NCBI RefSeq assembly: GCF_016127315.1
Contig: NZ_CP065997.1
Span: 3,472,001-3,536,000 of the forward strand
Length of the DNA: 64,000 nucleotides
Direction: 5' to 3'
DNA from: Achromobacter deleyi
GTDB taxonomy: Bacteria; Pseudomonadota; Gammaproteobacteria; Burkholderiales; Burkholderiaceae_B
This document shows positions 22,969-31,127 of this stretch, piece after piece. A program made the translations under genes and the position numbers. The notes below the pieces were generated by a model. It did not search any database and was not told the origin of the DNA. It worked only from the letters and a program-made list of their open reading frames with translations. Within the stretch, counting starts at the first letter, position 1. Every line of letters begins with the position of its first letter.

Positions 22969-24387
22969 ATGCCTGTCGACAGCAAACATCCCCTCTGGCT
23001 GGCCAACCAGCCGCGATGGGAGCGCTGCCGTACCGCACTGCAGGGCCAGGACGCCGTGCATGCGGCCGGCACGAAGTACCTGCCCAAGCTCGCAGGGCAG
23101 GAGGAGGCGGAGTACGACGCCTACAAGGCGCGGGCGCTGTTCTACGGTGCCACCGCCCGCACCGAGGAAGCGCTGATCGGCATGGTGTTCCGCAAGGAGC
23201 CCACGGTGGCGTTGCCGGCAGCGCTGCAGCCCTTGATCGAGGACGCCGACCTGGCGGGAACGCCGGTGGACACGTTCATCGAGAACGTGACCAAGGAAGT
23301 GATCGACGTCACCCGCGTGGGCGTGCTGGTGGATTACCCGGTGGCCAGCGGCGAGTTCATGACCGTGGGCCAGGCCCAGGCCGCTGGCATGCGCCCGTAC
23401 CTGGCCACGTACAAGGCCGAGGCGATCATCAACTGGCGCACGGCCCGCGTGCGCGGCGTGAACCAGCTCGTGCTGGTGGTGCTGGCCGAGTGCTACACCG
23501 ACCCGAAGGACGAGTTCACCGCCGAGGAAAAGACCCAGTACCGGGTGCTGGACCTGGTGGACGGCTTCTACCGCGTGCGCATCTACCGCACCGACCTGAA
23601 CACCCCAGCGTTCGAGTACACGCCGATGATGAACGGCAAGCGGCTGCCGTACATCCCCTTCGTGCTGATCGGACGCAACGGCGAGGCGGTCGACCCGCAG
23701 AAGCCCGTGCTGCTGGACCTGGTGGACGTGAACATGTCGCACTACCGCGGCACGGCGGACTACGAACACGCGCTGCATTTCACGGCGCTGCCCACTGCGG
23801 TGGTGACTGGGCACACGATGGGCACTGGTGAGTCGCTGAAGATCGGCTCGTCCGAAGCCTGGGTTTTCAGCGAACCGGACTCCGACGCCAAGTACCTGGA
23901 GTTCTCCGGCCAGGGCCTGGACAGCATCAAGGTCAGTCTGGACCGCAAGGAAGGCATGATGGCCACCCTGGGCGCGCGCATCCTGGCGCCCGAGAAGCGC
24001 GACGCGGAGGCGGCCGAGACGGCCAAGATCCACCGCGCTGGCGAGAACAGCGTGCTGGGCGGCATCGCCCTGGGCGTGGGCCGGTCCCTGGCCAAGGCGT
24101 TCCGCTGGGCCGCTGAATGGGCGGGTGCGGCGGGCGGCACGGTCGAGGTCAAGCTGAACACCGAATTCTTCCCGGCCGGCCTGACTGCTCAGGACCTGAC
24201 CGCCCTGGTGGGCGCGCTGCAGGCCGCAGCGATCAGCCCGGAAACGTTCTACGACAACATGCGCCGCGGCGGCATCATTGACGACGGCGTGACGTTCGAG
24301 GAAGAGCAGGCCCGCATTGAACAGGCGGGCCCGGCGCTGGGCATGATCGGAGGCCCGAATGGCCAGCCTGCAAACGGAGCTGTATGA
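22969..24387 (+). CDS. Portal protein (DUF4055 family)
   Basis: A 472-residue protein forming the DNA gate of the capsid. It begins MPVDSKHPLWLANQPRWERC and contains LIGMVFRKEP, GVLVDYPV and PYIPFVLIGRNG, as in DUF4055 portal proteins. It lies between terminase and minor head protein and starts 3 bases after terminase. It overlaps the next gene by 29 bases. Confidence 0.88.
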   Translation: MPVDSKHPLWLANQPRWERCRTALQGQDAVHAAGTKYLPKLAGQEEAEYDAYKARALFYGATARTEEALIGMVFRKEPTVALPAALQPLIEDADLAGTPVDTFIENVTKEVIDVTRVGVLVDYPVASGEFMTVGQAQAAGMRPYLATYKAEAIINWRTARVRGVNQLVLVVLAECYTDPKDEFTAEEKTQYRVLDLVDGFYRVRIYRTDLNTPAFEYTPMMNGKRLPYIPFVLIGRNGEAVDPQKPVLLDLVDVNMSHYRGTADYEHALHFTALPTAVVTGHTMGTGESLKIGSSEAWVFSEPDSDAKYLEFSGQGLDSIKVSLDRKEGMMATLGARILAPEKRDAEAAETAKIHRAGENSVLGGIALGVGRSLAKAFRWAAEWAGAAGGTVEVKLNTEFFPAGLTAQDLTALVGALQAAAISPETFYDNMRRGGIIDDGVTFEEEQARIEQAGPALGMIGGPNGQPANGAV

Positions 24388-25471
24388 CGCCACGGTACGG
24401 CATGCCATCGACCTGGTGCGCTACGGCAACGGTGCGGTGCGCCGGATAATTGCGCTGCTGAACCGGGTTGACGCAGACCTGGCCGACCAGATCACCCGGG
24501 CCATGGATCGCCTGCCGGCCAGCGCGTTCACGGTGTCGCGGCTGGACGAGTTGCTGAAAGACGTTCGCACGCTGAACGCCGAGGCATACCAGCAGGTGCG
24601 CGGCGAGCTGGACAAGGAACTGCGCGACCTGGCCGACTACGAAATCGGCTACCAGGGGCAGTTGTTCGCCTCCCTGGGCATCGAGTTCACCACGGCCGGA
24701 GTGACGGCCGGGCAGGTGTACGCCGGCGCCATGGCCCAGCCGTTCCAGGGCCGCCTGCTTCGGGAGTGGATGGCCGGCCTTGAAGCAGGGCGCGCCAGCC
24801 GCATCCGCGACGCGGTGCGCATGGGCTATGTGGAGGGACAGACCATCCAGCAGGTGGTGCAGCGCGTGCGCGGCACCCGGGCGAAAGGTTACGCGGATGG
24901 CCTGCTGGAGATCGATCGGCGCAACGCGGAGGCCGTGGTGCGCACCGCCATCAGCCACACCGCCGGCTTTGCGCGGGATCGCTGGTACGACGCCAACGAC
25001 GACATCATCGGCGCGCTGGCCTGGGTCAGCACGCTGGATTCGCGCACCAGCCAGATGTGCCGGCTGCGGGACGGTCTGCGGTACGAGCCGGACTCGCACA
25101 AGCCGATCGGGCATCAGGTGCCGTGGGGCGCCGGGCCTGGCCGGTTGCATTGGCAGTGCCGCAGCACCTCGGTGCCGATCCTGAAGGGGATGGAAGACGA
25201 CCCGCTCATCGGCACCAGGGCGGCGAAGGATTACCGAGACAGCGCGCGCGGGAAGGGCGAGCAGGTGCGGGCGACAACGACCTATGCGGACTGGCTCCGC
25301 AGGCAGCCCGCCGCGATCCAGGACGATATCCTGGGCCCGACCCGCGGCGCGCTGTTCCGCAAGGGCGGCGTCGAACTGGAGAGCTTCTACAACGACCGAG
25401 GCGTGTATCTGACGCTGGCCGAGCTGCGCCGCAAGGACGCTGCCGCCTTCGCCCAGGCCGGCGTAGAATAG
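24359..25471 (+). CDS. Minor head protein (Mu F / SPP1 gp7-like)
   Basis: A 370-residue protein. Its C-terminal third contains TAISHTAGFARDRWY, ALAWVSTLDSRTSQMC, and GPGRLHWQCRSTSVPIL, the signature of the Phage_Mu_F domain (PF04233). These proteins are injected or capsid-internal head-morphogenesis factors. It overlaps the portal gene. Confidence 0.88.
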   Translation: MASLQTELYDATVRHAIDLVRYGNGAVRRIIALLNRVDADLADQITRAMDRLPASAFTVSRLDELLKDVRTLNAEAYQQVRGELDKELRDLADYEIGYQGQLFASLGIEFTTAGVTAGQVYAGAMAQPFQGRLLREWMAGLEAGRASRIRDAVRMGYVEGQTIQQVVQRVRGTRAKGYADGLLEIDRRNAEAVVRTAISHTAGFARDRWYDANDDIIGALAWVSTLDSRTSQMCRLRDGLRYEPDSHKPIGHQVPWGAGPGRLHWQCRSTSVPILKGMEDDPLIGTRAAKDYRDSARGKGEQVRATTTYADWLRRQPAAIQDDILGPTRGALFRKGGVELESFYNDRGVYLTLAELRRKDAAAFAQAGVE

Positions 25472-25476
25472 CGCGC

Positions 25477-25719
25477 ATGCCCCTGCACCTCGTCCCTGAC
25501 GCCCCAAAGCCGGCGGAAACGGAAAAGGACCGGATCCGGAAGCGGATCAAGGCCTTGCCGAAGCCGAAAGACATGATCCAGTGCCCCCGTTGCGGTGGGC
25601 GCGAGGTCATCGAGACGCGCATCGGCGTGTTCGAGACCGCCAGAACATGGAGCGGCGGCACGAAGGCGCTGCTGTGCGCGCTGTGCTTCATGCGAGGCGA
25701 GCGCGTCGTCTTGAAGTGA
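25477..25719 (+). CDS. Small zinc-ribbon protein
   Basis: 80 residues with IQCPRCGGREV and LLCALCFMRG, a two-CxxC zinc ribbon. It sits in the head cluster directly before two terminators. The function is unknown; similar proteins occur in the same place in other phages. Confidence 0.7.
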   Translation: MPLHLVPDAPKPAETEKDRIRKRIKALPKPKDMIQCPRCGGREVIETRIGVFETARTWSGGTKALLCALCFMRGERVVLK

Positions 25720-25737
25720 CCTGACCATTACCCATAG

Positions 25738-25803
25738 GGCCCGCCACCGCGCGGGCCTTCTTCTTTCTAAGCCCTGCTGGCCGAGCCAGTGGGGCTTTTG
25801 CTT
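25738..25803 (+). terminator. Tandem terminators before the scaffold gene
   Basis: The first hairpin pairs GGCCCGC (25738-25744) with GCGGGCC (25751-25757) and is followed by TTCTTCTTT. The second spans about 25769-25796 (AGCCC ... GGGCT), followed by TTTTGCTTTT. They would lower or separate transcription between packaging and capsid genes. Confidence 0.7.
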
Positions 25804-25841
25804 TTGGGGCTGAGCCCTGCAACCGTCCAGAGGACAACACC

Positions 25842-26444
25842 ATGCCGCTTGACCGTAATGACCCCGAAGTGAAGGCCCTGTTGGAAGAGGCGGCCGCTGA
25901 GGCCACCGAGGCGCTGAGCGCCAAGAACAAGGAACTGCTCGCCGAGCTGCGCCAGGCGAAGGCGAAAGCCAAGGGTTCCGAGATCGACCCCGAAGAGCAT
26001 GCCCGGCTCCAGACGCAAGTCGAGGAGCTGACCGGCAAGCTCGACAAGGTGACGAAGGACAGCACCCGCCAGATCGAGAAGCTGACCAAGGACCTGACCG
26101 ACAAGGAAGGCGCCCTGACCCAGCACCTGATCGATGGCGGCCTGTCCACCGCGCTGGCCAAGGCCGGCGTGGCGCCGCACTTCATGGACGCCGCCAAAGC
26201 GATGCTGCGCGGCCAGGCGGCCATCAAGGACGGCGCTGCGGTCATCGGCGACAAGCCGCTGGCCGACCACGTCACCGAGTGGGCCGGCACCGACCAGGGC
26301 AAGCACTTCATCACCGCGCCCGCGAACAGCGGCGGCGGCGGCCAGGGCGGCAGTGGTGGTGGCAAGACCACGGGCAATTTGGGCGGCACCCGCGAAGAGC
26401 GTGTTGCCGCATTCAAAGCCCAATTCCCTGAACTCGCGGGCTGA
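25842..26444 (+). CDS. Capsid scaffolding protein
   Basis: A 200-residue highly charged helical protein: a coiled coil at about 20-95 (LLAELRQAKAKAKGSE, VEELTGKLDKVTKD), then a Gly-rich spacer (NSGGGGQGGSGGG) and a short C-terminal helix EERVAAFKAQFPEL that probably contacts the capsid protein. Position directly before the major capsid gene and composition are typical of GP20-like scaffolds. Confidence 0.8.
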   Translation: MPLDRNDPEVKALLEEAAAEATEALSAKNKELLAELRQAKAKAKGSEIDPEEHARLQTQVEELTGKLDKVTKDSTRQIEKLTKDLTDKEGALTQHLIDGGLSTALAKAGVAPHFMDAAKAMLRGQAAIKDGAAVIGDKPLADHVTEWAGTDQGKHFITAPANSGGGGQGGSGGGKTTGNLGGTREERVAAFKAQFPELAG

Positions 26445-26470
26445 CCCCGCGCCACGCAAAAGGAACGACC

Positions 26471-27439
26471 ATGTCTCTCTCGCAGATGCAGGTTTTCAAC
26501 AAGTACATGATGCCGGCGATCATCGAGACGCTGGGCCAGCAGATCCAGAAGTTCAACGCCGCCTCCCGCGGCGCGATCATGCTGACCACGGCCGGCTTCG
26601 AAGGCGATTTCCTCCAGGAATCGTTCTATCAGGCCATCCACGGCGCGCGCCGCCGCGTTGATCGCTACGCCGCCAACGGCACCGCAACCCCCACCGACCT
26701 GACCCAGCTGAAGCACAGCTCGGTGAAGGTCGCGGGCGGCTTCGGCCCGATTCGCTACGAGCCGTCGCAAATGACCTGGTTGCAGAAGCCGACGGCGGAA
26801 GGCATCGAGGTGGCTTCGCGCAACTTCGCCGAGGCGCTGCTGCAGGACCAGCTGAACAGCGCGCTGGCCGCGCTCGTGGCCGCCGTCAGCAATCAAGCCG
26901 CTGCCGCCAACGATGTGTCGGCGACGGCCGGCCTGACCTACTCGGCGTTGAACGACGCCCATGCCAAGTTCGGCGACAGTTCCAGCCTGATCGTGGCGGA
27001 CGTCATGACCGGCCAGGTATACCACAAGCTGATCGGCCAGAACCTGGCCAACGCCCAGCAGCTGTTCCAGTACGGCGCCGTCACGGTGGTCGACATCCTG
27101 GGCAAGACGGTGGTCGTGACCGATGCCCCGGCCCTGTACGCCACGGGCACGCCCAACCTGCAGAAGGTGCTGGGGCTGGTGGCGGGCGCGGCGACGGTCT
27201 CGGATGGCGGCGATCTGATCACCAACATCTCGACCGTGAACGGCAAGGAGCGCATCGAGACCACGTTCCAGGCCGACTACACCTTCGGTCTGGGCCTCAA
27301 GGGCTACACCTGGGACGAGACCAACGGCGGCAAGTCGCCGACCGACGCCGAGCTGGCCACGGGCACCAACTGGGACAAGGTGGCCACCGACATCAAGCAC
27401 ACCGCGGGCGTGATCGCCATCGGTGACGCGTCCAAGTAA
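26471..27439 (+). CDS. Major capsid protein
   Basis: A 322-residue shell protein (MSLSQMQVFNKYMMPAIIET). It has an internal motif set seen in this capsid group: SRGAIMLTTAGFEGDFLQES, RRRVDRYA, and C-terminal ADYTFGLGLKGYTWDET. There is no protease gene and no N-terminal delta domain. It is preceded by the scaffold gene. Confidence 0.87.
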   Translation: MSLSQMQVFNKYMMPAIIETLGQQIQKFNAASRGAIMLTTAGFEGDFLQESFYQAIHGARRRVDRYAANGTATPTDLTQLKHSSVKVAGGFGPIRYEPSQMTWLQKPTAEGIEVASRNFAEALLQDQLNSALAALVAAVSNQAAAANDVSATAGLTYSALNDAHAKFGDSSSLIVADVMTGQVYHKLIGQNLANAQQLFQYGAVTVVDILGKTVVVTDAPALYATGTPNLQKVLGLVAGAATVSDGGDLITNISTVNGKERIETTFQADYTFGLGLKGYTWDETNGGKSPTDAELATGTNWDKVATDIKHTAGVIAIGDASK

Positions 27440-27448
27440 GGAGCCAAC

Positions 27449-27796
27449 ATGAAATCGAAGCTGCCCATCTGGTACCTGGCCGGCCCGTTCTACCGCTACG
27501 AGCAGGACGTCAAGGCCGAGGCCGCCAAGGCTGGCATGCGCATCGTCGATGCCAACGCCATCGAGAGCCGCGACGGCGCCGCCAAGGACGTGCCCAAGGT
27601 CACCCTGAAGCCGGAGTACCGGCCGAAGGGCAAGGCCGAGGCCGCCAAGGCGGACGGCGGTGGCGATCAGCCTCCGTCGCACGGCCTGACTGTGGACCAG
27701 CTGAAGGACGCGCTGGCCGCCAAGGGCGTGACCATCCCCGAGGGCGTCACGCTCAAGGCCGACCTGGCCGCGCTGCTGGACGCTCCGGCCGCCTGA
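27449..27796 (+). CDS. Head-associated protein with C-terminal HeH/SAP-like helix-hairpin
   Basis: A 115-residue protein. The first 35 residues (LPIWYLAGPFYRYEQDVK) are followed by a Lys/Ala-rich linker. At the end, LTVDQLKDALAAKGVTIPEG with VTLKADLAALL has the pattern of HeH/LEM-like domains often found on small phage head proteins. The exact role is unknown. The 62 bases after it contain two weak hairpins. Confidence 0.6.
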   Translation: MKSKLPIWYLAGPFYRYEQDVKAEAAKAGMRIVDANAIESRDGAAKDVPKVTLKPEYRPKGKAEAAKADGGGDQPPSHGLTVDQLKDALAAKGVTIPEGVTLKADLAALLDAPAA

Positions 27797-27858
27797 CCGC
27801 CGTCTGACGGTCGCCCCTGCTCGCGCGGGGGCTTCCGTCAGCCTGTGGAGATATCCAA

Positions 27859-28341
27859 ATGCCCCTGATCGTCGAAGACGGAACCGGCCTGCCGAACGCC
27901 GACAGCTACGTTAGCGTGGCGGACTGCCAGGCCTATGCTGCCGCCCACGGCGTGGCCTTCGCCGGCGAGGAGGCCGCACTAGAAGCCGCCCTGCGCAATG
28001 CCACGCTGTACCTGGATGGCGAATACACCTACCGCGGCGAGCGCGCCACCGACACCCAGGCGCTGGAGTGGCCGCGCACGGTCGTCACGGGCGTGCCGCG
28101 CGAGGTCGTGAGCGCCTGCTGCGAGCTGGCGGCGCGCGCGCTCAAGGGGCCGTTGTGGCAGGACGTCAGCAGCACCACCGCCGGCGCCGCCATCGAGAAG
28201 ACGGTGGGCCCGATCACGACGAAATACGCCAGCGCGGCCGGCGCGCGCAACGACGGCCAGACGCGCTACGCGGGCGTGGCCGCCATGCTGCGCCGCTGGC
28301 TGTCGTCCTACGGCTCGTCGGTCAAGCTGGTGAGGTGCTGA
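27859..28341 (+). CDS. Head-tail connector (DnaT-like family)
   Basis: A 160-residue protein with LPNADSYVSVADCQAYAAAH near the N-terminus, ALRNATLYLDGEY, LEWPRT and VVSACCELAARAL, matching the phage family called putative DnaT-like ssDNA-binding protein. By position it is a head-tail adaptor. Confidence 0.8.
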   Translation: MPLIVEDGTGLPNADSYVSVADCQAYAAAHGVAFAGEEAALEAALRNATLYLDGEYTYRGERATDTQALEWPRTVVTGVPREVVSACCELAARALKGPLWQDVSSTTAGAAIEKTVGPITTKYASAAGARNDGQTRYAGVAAMLRRWLSSYGSSVKLVRC

Positions 28342-28342
28342 G

Positions 28343-28543
28343 ATGGACAAGTTCCTGCGATTGGTTGTACCTGACCCCAGTGGCGAACCGGGATTGCAAG
28401 AGTGCCGCGGGGTGCAGCTTTACACGGCGGACGGCATGCCCATCTCCGGCCTGGTGGCGGTGAAGCTCGAGAGCAGCACCGACAGGCCGATATGGCGCGC
28501 CACGCTGGTCATGGACATCAACGTTTCCGGGAAGCCCGCCTGA
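28343..28543 (+). CDS. Small head-tail region protein
   Basis: 66 residues, beta-rich (MDKFLRLVVPDPSGEPGLQE). No family recognised; it lies between two connector genes and its stop overlaps the next start. Confidence 0.6.
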   Translation: MDKFLRLVVPDPSGEPGLQECRGVQLYTADGMPISGLVAVKLESSTDRPIWRATLVMDINVSGKPA

Positions 28544-28938
28544 TGGCCACCTTCGACTATGCCGACATGGCCGCCACCGCGCAGGAGCTGCTGGTGGAGT
28601 TCGGCGGGCCGGTGACCGTGCGCCAGGTCGTGACGGGCGAGTACGACCCGGACCTGGGCCAGGCCCCCACCACCACGGTCGACAACGACGGCATCGGCGC
28701 GCTGTTCGACTACACGGCGCAGGCCGCGGGCCTGGCCAACATGGCCGGTTCCGTCATCGAGACCGGCGACAAGCAGATGTATCTGGCGCCGGAGCTGGCC
28801 GCTGGCGGCGCTATGCCCGAGCCGAAGCCGGCGGACCTGGTGCTGGCGCTGGGCACCACCTGGCGCGTGGTGACGGTCAAGACGTTGGCGCCGGCCGGCC
28901 TGGTGCTGCTGTATGAGCTGCAGTTGAGGCAGGCATGA
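28543..28938 (+). CDS. Neck / head closure protein
   Basis: A 131-residue protein: MATFDYADMAATAQELLVEF, then FDYTAQAAGLANMAGSVIE, DKQMYLAP and WRVVTVKTLAPAGLVLLYEL. This pattern and the gene order (connector, this gene, gp10-like, terminator protein) fit a head-closure or stopper protein. Confidence 0.7.
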   Translation: MATFDYADMAATAQELLVEFGGPVTVRQVVTGEYDPDLGQAPTTTVDNDGIGALFDYTAQAAGLANMAGSVIETGDKQMYLAPELAAGGAMPEPKPADLVLALGTTWRVVTVKTLAPAGLVLLYELQLRQA

Positions 28939-29333
28939 GCTTCGCCGCCGACATCGCCAAGTTCGTCGAGCGCGCCAAGGGCAACATCGACACCGCCACG
29001 CGCCAGGCCACGGTGCTGCTTGCCCAGGGCGTAATCCTGAAGTCCCCTGTGGACACCGGGCGCTTCCGGGCGAATTGGCAATTCTCGGCCGCCAGCATTC
29101 AGCGTGCCACGACCACCGCGCTGGACCGCGGCGGTCAAGTGACGATGAACCGCCTTGTGGCCGAGATCCAGCAAACCGGCGCGGGCGGCGTGACCTACCT
29201 GTCGAACTCGCTGCCCTATGCGGTGCGGCTGGAGAACGGCTGGTCCAAGCAGGCGCCGCAGGGCATGGTCAGGTTGACCGTGCAGGAGTTCCAGCACTAC
29301 GTGAGCCAGGCGGCGAAGGACGCGAACAAATGA
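28935..29333 (+). CDS. HK97 gp10-like tail completion protein
   Basis: A 132-residue protein with ILKSPVDTGRFRANWQ, VTYLSNSLPYAVRLENGWSK and APQGMVRLT, the characteristic order of HK97 gp10-like proteins at the tail end nearest the head. ATGA overlaps couple it to the neighbours. Confidence 0.87.
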   Translation: MSFAADIAKFVERAKGNIDTATRQATVLLAQGVILKSPVDTGRFRANWQFSAASIQRATTTALDRGGQVTMNRLVAEIQQTGAGGVTYLSNSLPYAVRLENGWSKQAPQGMVRLTVQEFQHYVSQAAKDANK

Positions 29334-29752
29334 GCCAGGACCTCATCCGCGCCGCTTTCGAGAAGCGGCTGAACGACTGGGCGAAGGCACGCGCGCCCGC
29401 GCTGGCCGTGGCCTGGCAGAACACCAAGTTCACGCCGCCCGCCAATGCCATGTACCTGCGCGCCTACGTGATGCCGTCCGCGACCATCAGCCGGGACGCC
29501 GCGGGCGATCACCGACAGTACCGCGGCGTGTTCCAGGTGAACGCGGTTATGCCGATCGGCGCCGGCTCGCGCAGCGCGGAGCAGCTTGCGGCGGAGCTTG
29601 ATGCGCTGTTCCCCATGAACCTGGTCATGCAGTCCGGTGGCCTTGCCGTGCGCGTGCGCACCCCCATCAGCGTGGACCAGCCCACCACGGGCGACGCCGA
29701 TCACACCGTGCCCATATCGCTGGGATACGACGTCCAGTTTTACCCCGACTGA
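29330..29752 (+). CDS. Tail terminator protein (DUF4128-like)
   Basis: A 140-residue protein. RRGVF-like RQYRGVFQVNAVMPIGAGSR and QLAAELDALFP, with a final PISLGYDVQFYPD, match phage tail terminators that cap the tube. It lies just before the tail tube gene. Confidence 0.78.
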   Translation: MSQDLIRAAFEKRLNDWAKARAPALAVAWQNTKFTPPANAMYLRAYVMPSATISRDAAGDHRQYRGVFQVNAVMPIGAGSRSAEQLAAELDALFPMNLVMQSGGLAVRVRTPISVDQPTTGDADHTVPISLGYDVQFYPD

Positions 29753-29753
29753 C

Positions 29754-29775
29754 CCGGCCCTGAGCCGGTTTTTTT
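29754..29775 (+). terminator. Weak terminator before the tail tube gene
   Basis: CCGGC (29754-29758) and GCCGG (29764-29768) form a short stem followed by seven T. Probably an attenuator. Confidence 0.55.
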
Positions 29776-29796
29776 GACCCCACAGGAGCCATTCTC

Positions 29797-30453
29797 ATGA
29801 GCGCCATTTTCCCCAATGGCACCGTATTCTCGGTGTCGACCGTGTTGGGTACGGCCCTGGCCGTGTCCGCCATCACCAACGCCAATCCTGCCGTGGCCTC
29901 GGCCACCACGCCGCCGGCGGACGGCAGCATCTTGATCGTCAAGTCCGGCTGGCCGGAGCTGAACGAGCGTGTCGTGCGCTCGGCCGACGCCGGCGCCAGT
30001 ACCTTCGAGCTCGAGGGCATCGACACCACCAGCCTGGTGCGCTTTCCGGCCGGGCAGGGCGCGGGCTCCGTGATCCCCGTCACCACCTGGGTGGACCTGT
30101 CGCAGGTCACCACGGTCGAGAAGACCGGTGGCGAGCAACAGTTCTTCCAGTGGCGCTACGTGGAAGACCGCAGCAGCCGCCAGCGCCAGCGCCCCACGTT
30201 CAAGAACGCCAAGGTCATCACCCTGACGCTGGACTATGACCCGGCCCTGGCCTGGTACGCGGCCCTGCGCGAGGCCGACGCGGTCAAGGACACCGTGGTG
30301 CTGCGCGCGCGGCTGCCGAACGGCGATGCCCTGTATTACCTGGTCTACCCGTCCTTCGACGCTGACCCGTCGATGACGCTGGACCAGAACATGCAGAACA
30401 CCGCGACGTTCTCCATGACGTCGGAATTCACGCGCTACGCGCCGCTGCCGTAA
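29797..30453 (+). CDS. Major tail tube protein
   Basis: A 218-residue protein. ILIVKSGWPELNERVVRSAD, TFELEGIDT and RQRQRPTFKNAKVITLTLDY are typical of lambda gpV-type tube subunits (PF08813). It lies between the terminator and the tail chaperone genes. Confidence 0.87.
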   Translation: MSAIFPNGTVFSVSTVLGTALAVSAITNANPAVASATTPPADGSILIVKSGWPELNERVVRSADAGASTFELEGIDTTSLVRFPAGQGAGSVIPVTTWVDLSQVTTVEKTGGEQQFFQWRYVEDRSSRQRQRPTFKNAKVITLTLDYDPALAWYAALREADAVKDTVVLRARLPNGDALYYLVYPSFDADPSMTLDQNMQNTATFSMTSEFTRYAPLP

Positions 30454-30465
30454 CAAGGGGTCGGG

Positions 30466-30795
30466 ATGAGCAAAGCCATTTTCAAGCTGCAGCCCGCCCC
30501 GACCTTCACCGTGCCGGTGGAAATTCCCCGGCACGGCGAGGAGCCGGCCAAGATCAAGGTCACCTTCAAGCACAAATCCCGCGAGGGGCTGGCCGAATTC
30601 ACGGAACGCGCCGGCCAGTCGAATGCCGAGCAGGACGTGGCCTTGATGCGCGAAATGATCGCCGACTGGGAAGGCCCAGACATGGAGTTCTGCGACGAGG
30701 CCATCCAGCTGCTGATCCAGAACTATCAGGGCGCCGTGCCGGCTCTGGTGCAGGCCTACGTCGTCGAGTTGATGCAGGCCCGGCGAAAAAACTGA
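30466..30795 (+). CDS. Tail assembly chaperone (G-like)
   Basis: A 109-residue protein (MSKAIFKLQPAPTFTVPVEI) with LMREMIADWEGPDMEFCDEA, typical of siphovirus tail chaperones. Its last three codons contain the slippery heptamer at 30786-30792, directly before the TGA, so part of the ribosomes would shift to the -1 frame and make a longer G-GT form. Confidence 0.85.
   Translation: MSKAIFKLQPAPTFTVPVEIPRHGEEPAKIKVTFKHKSREGLAEFTERAGQSNAEQDVALMREMIADWEGPDMEFCDEAIQLLIQNYQGAVPALVQAYVVELMQARRKN
30786..30792 (+). promoter_or_regulatory. Programmed -1 ribosomal frameshift site (A AAA AAC)
   Basis: In the frame of the chaperone the bases read CGA AAA AAC TGA. A AAA AAC is a canonical X XXY YYZ slippery sequence. 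After a -1 slip, translation continues CTG ATT GCC directly into the frame of the next gene. GC-rich sequence downstream could form a stimulatory hairpin. Confidence 0.85.
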
Positions 30796-31103
30796 TTGCC
30801 GCGGCGGAGGAGATGTACCGGCCGCCGCCGGACAAGGCCACGTTGGCCGAGTTCGGGGTGCGGCCTGAAGACTTCCCCGTCGCGGTGATCGAACTGTGGC
30901 CCGAGAACGTCACGCCCAAGGACGTATTCGAGGCCATGGGCTCGCAGTGGCGCTTTGGCTTCGCCGGGCCCACCGGGCTGGACTATGGCGCGCTGACAGG
31001 CGTGATGCGCATTCTGCGGGTGCCGCCGGACGATGAGATCGACGTCTTCGACGCTGTGCGCGTCATGGAAGGCGCCGCGCTCACGATGATGAACAGGAAA
31101 TAG
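30792..31103 (+). CDS. Tail assembly chaperone T-part (expressed by frameshift; DUF1799-like)
   Basis: The -1 frame is open from the slippery site to 31103 and gives about 103 residues, including DKATLAEFGVRPEDF and WPENVTPKDVFEAMGSQWRF. An internal ATG at 30813 exists, but without a clear ribosome site, so synthesis as the tail of a roughly 210-residue G-GT fusion is preferred. In lambda the GT form links tube subunits to the tape measure. Confidence 0.8.
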   Translation: MIAAAEEMYRPPPDKATLAEFGVRPEDFPVAVIELWPENVTPKDVFEAMGSQWRFGFAGPTGLDYGALTGVMRILRVPPDDEIDVFDAVRVMEGAALTMMNRK

Positions 31104-31127
31104 CCCTACGGGCTGAAACGGTGCCAC

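Noticed and set aside
25688..27682. A long minus-strand frame opposite scaffold and capsid genes
   Set aside because: The plus-strand genes are well supported by family features and order; the antisense product is low-complexity.
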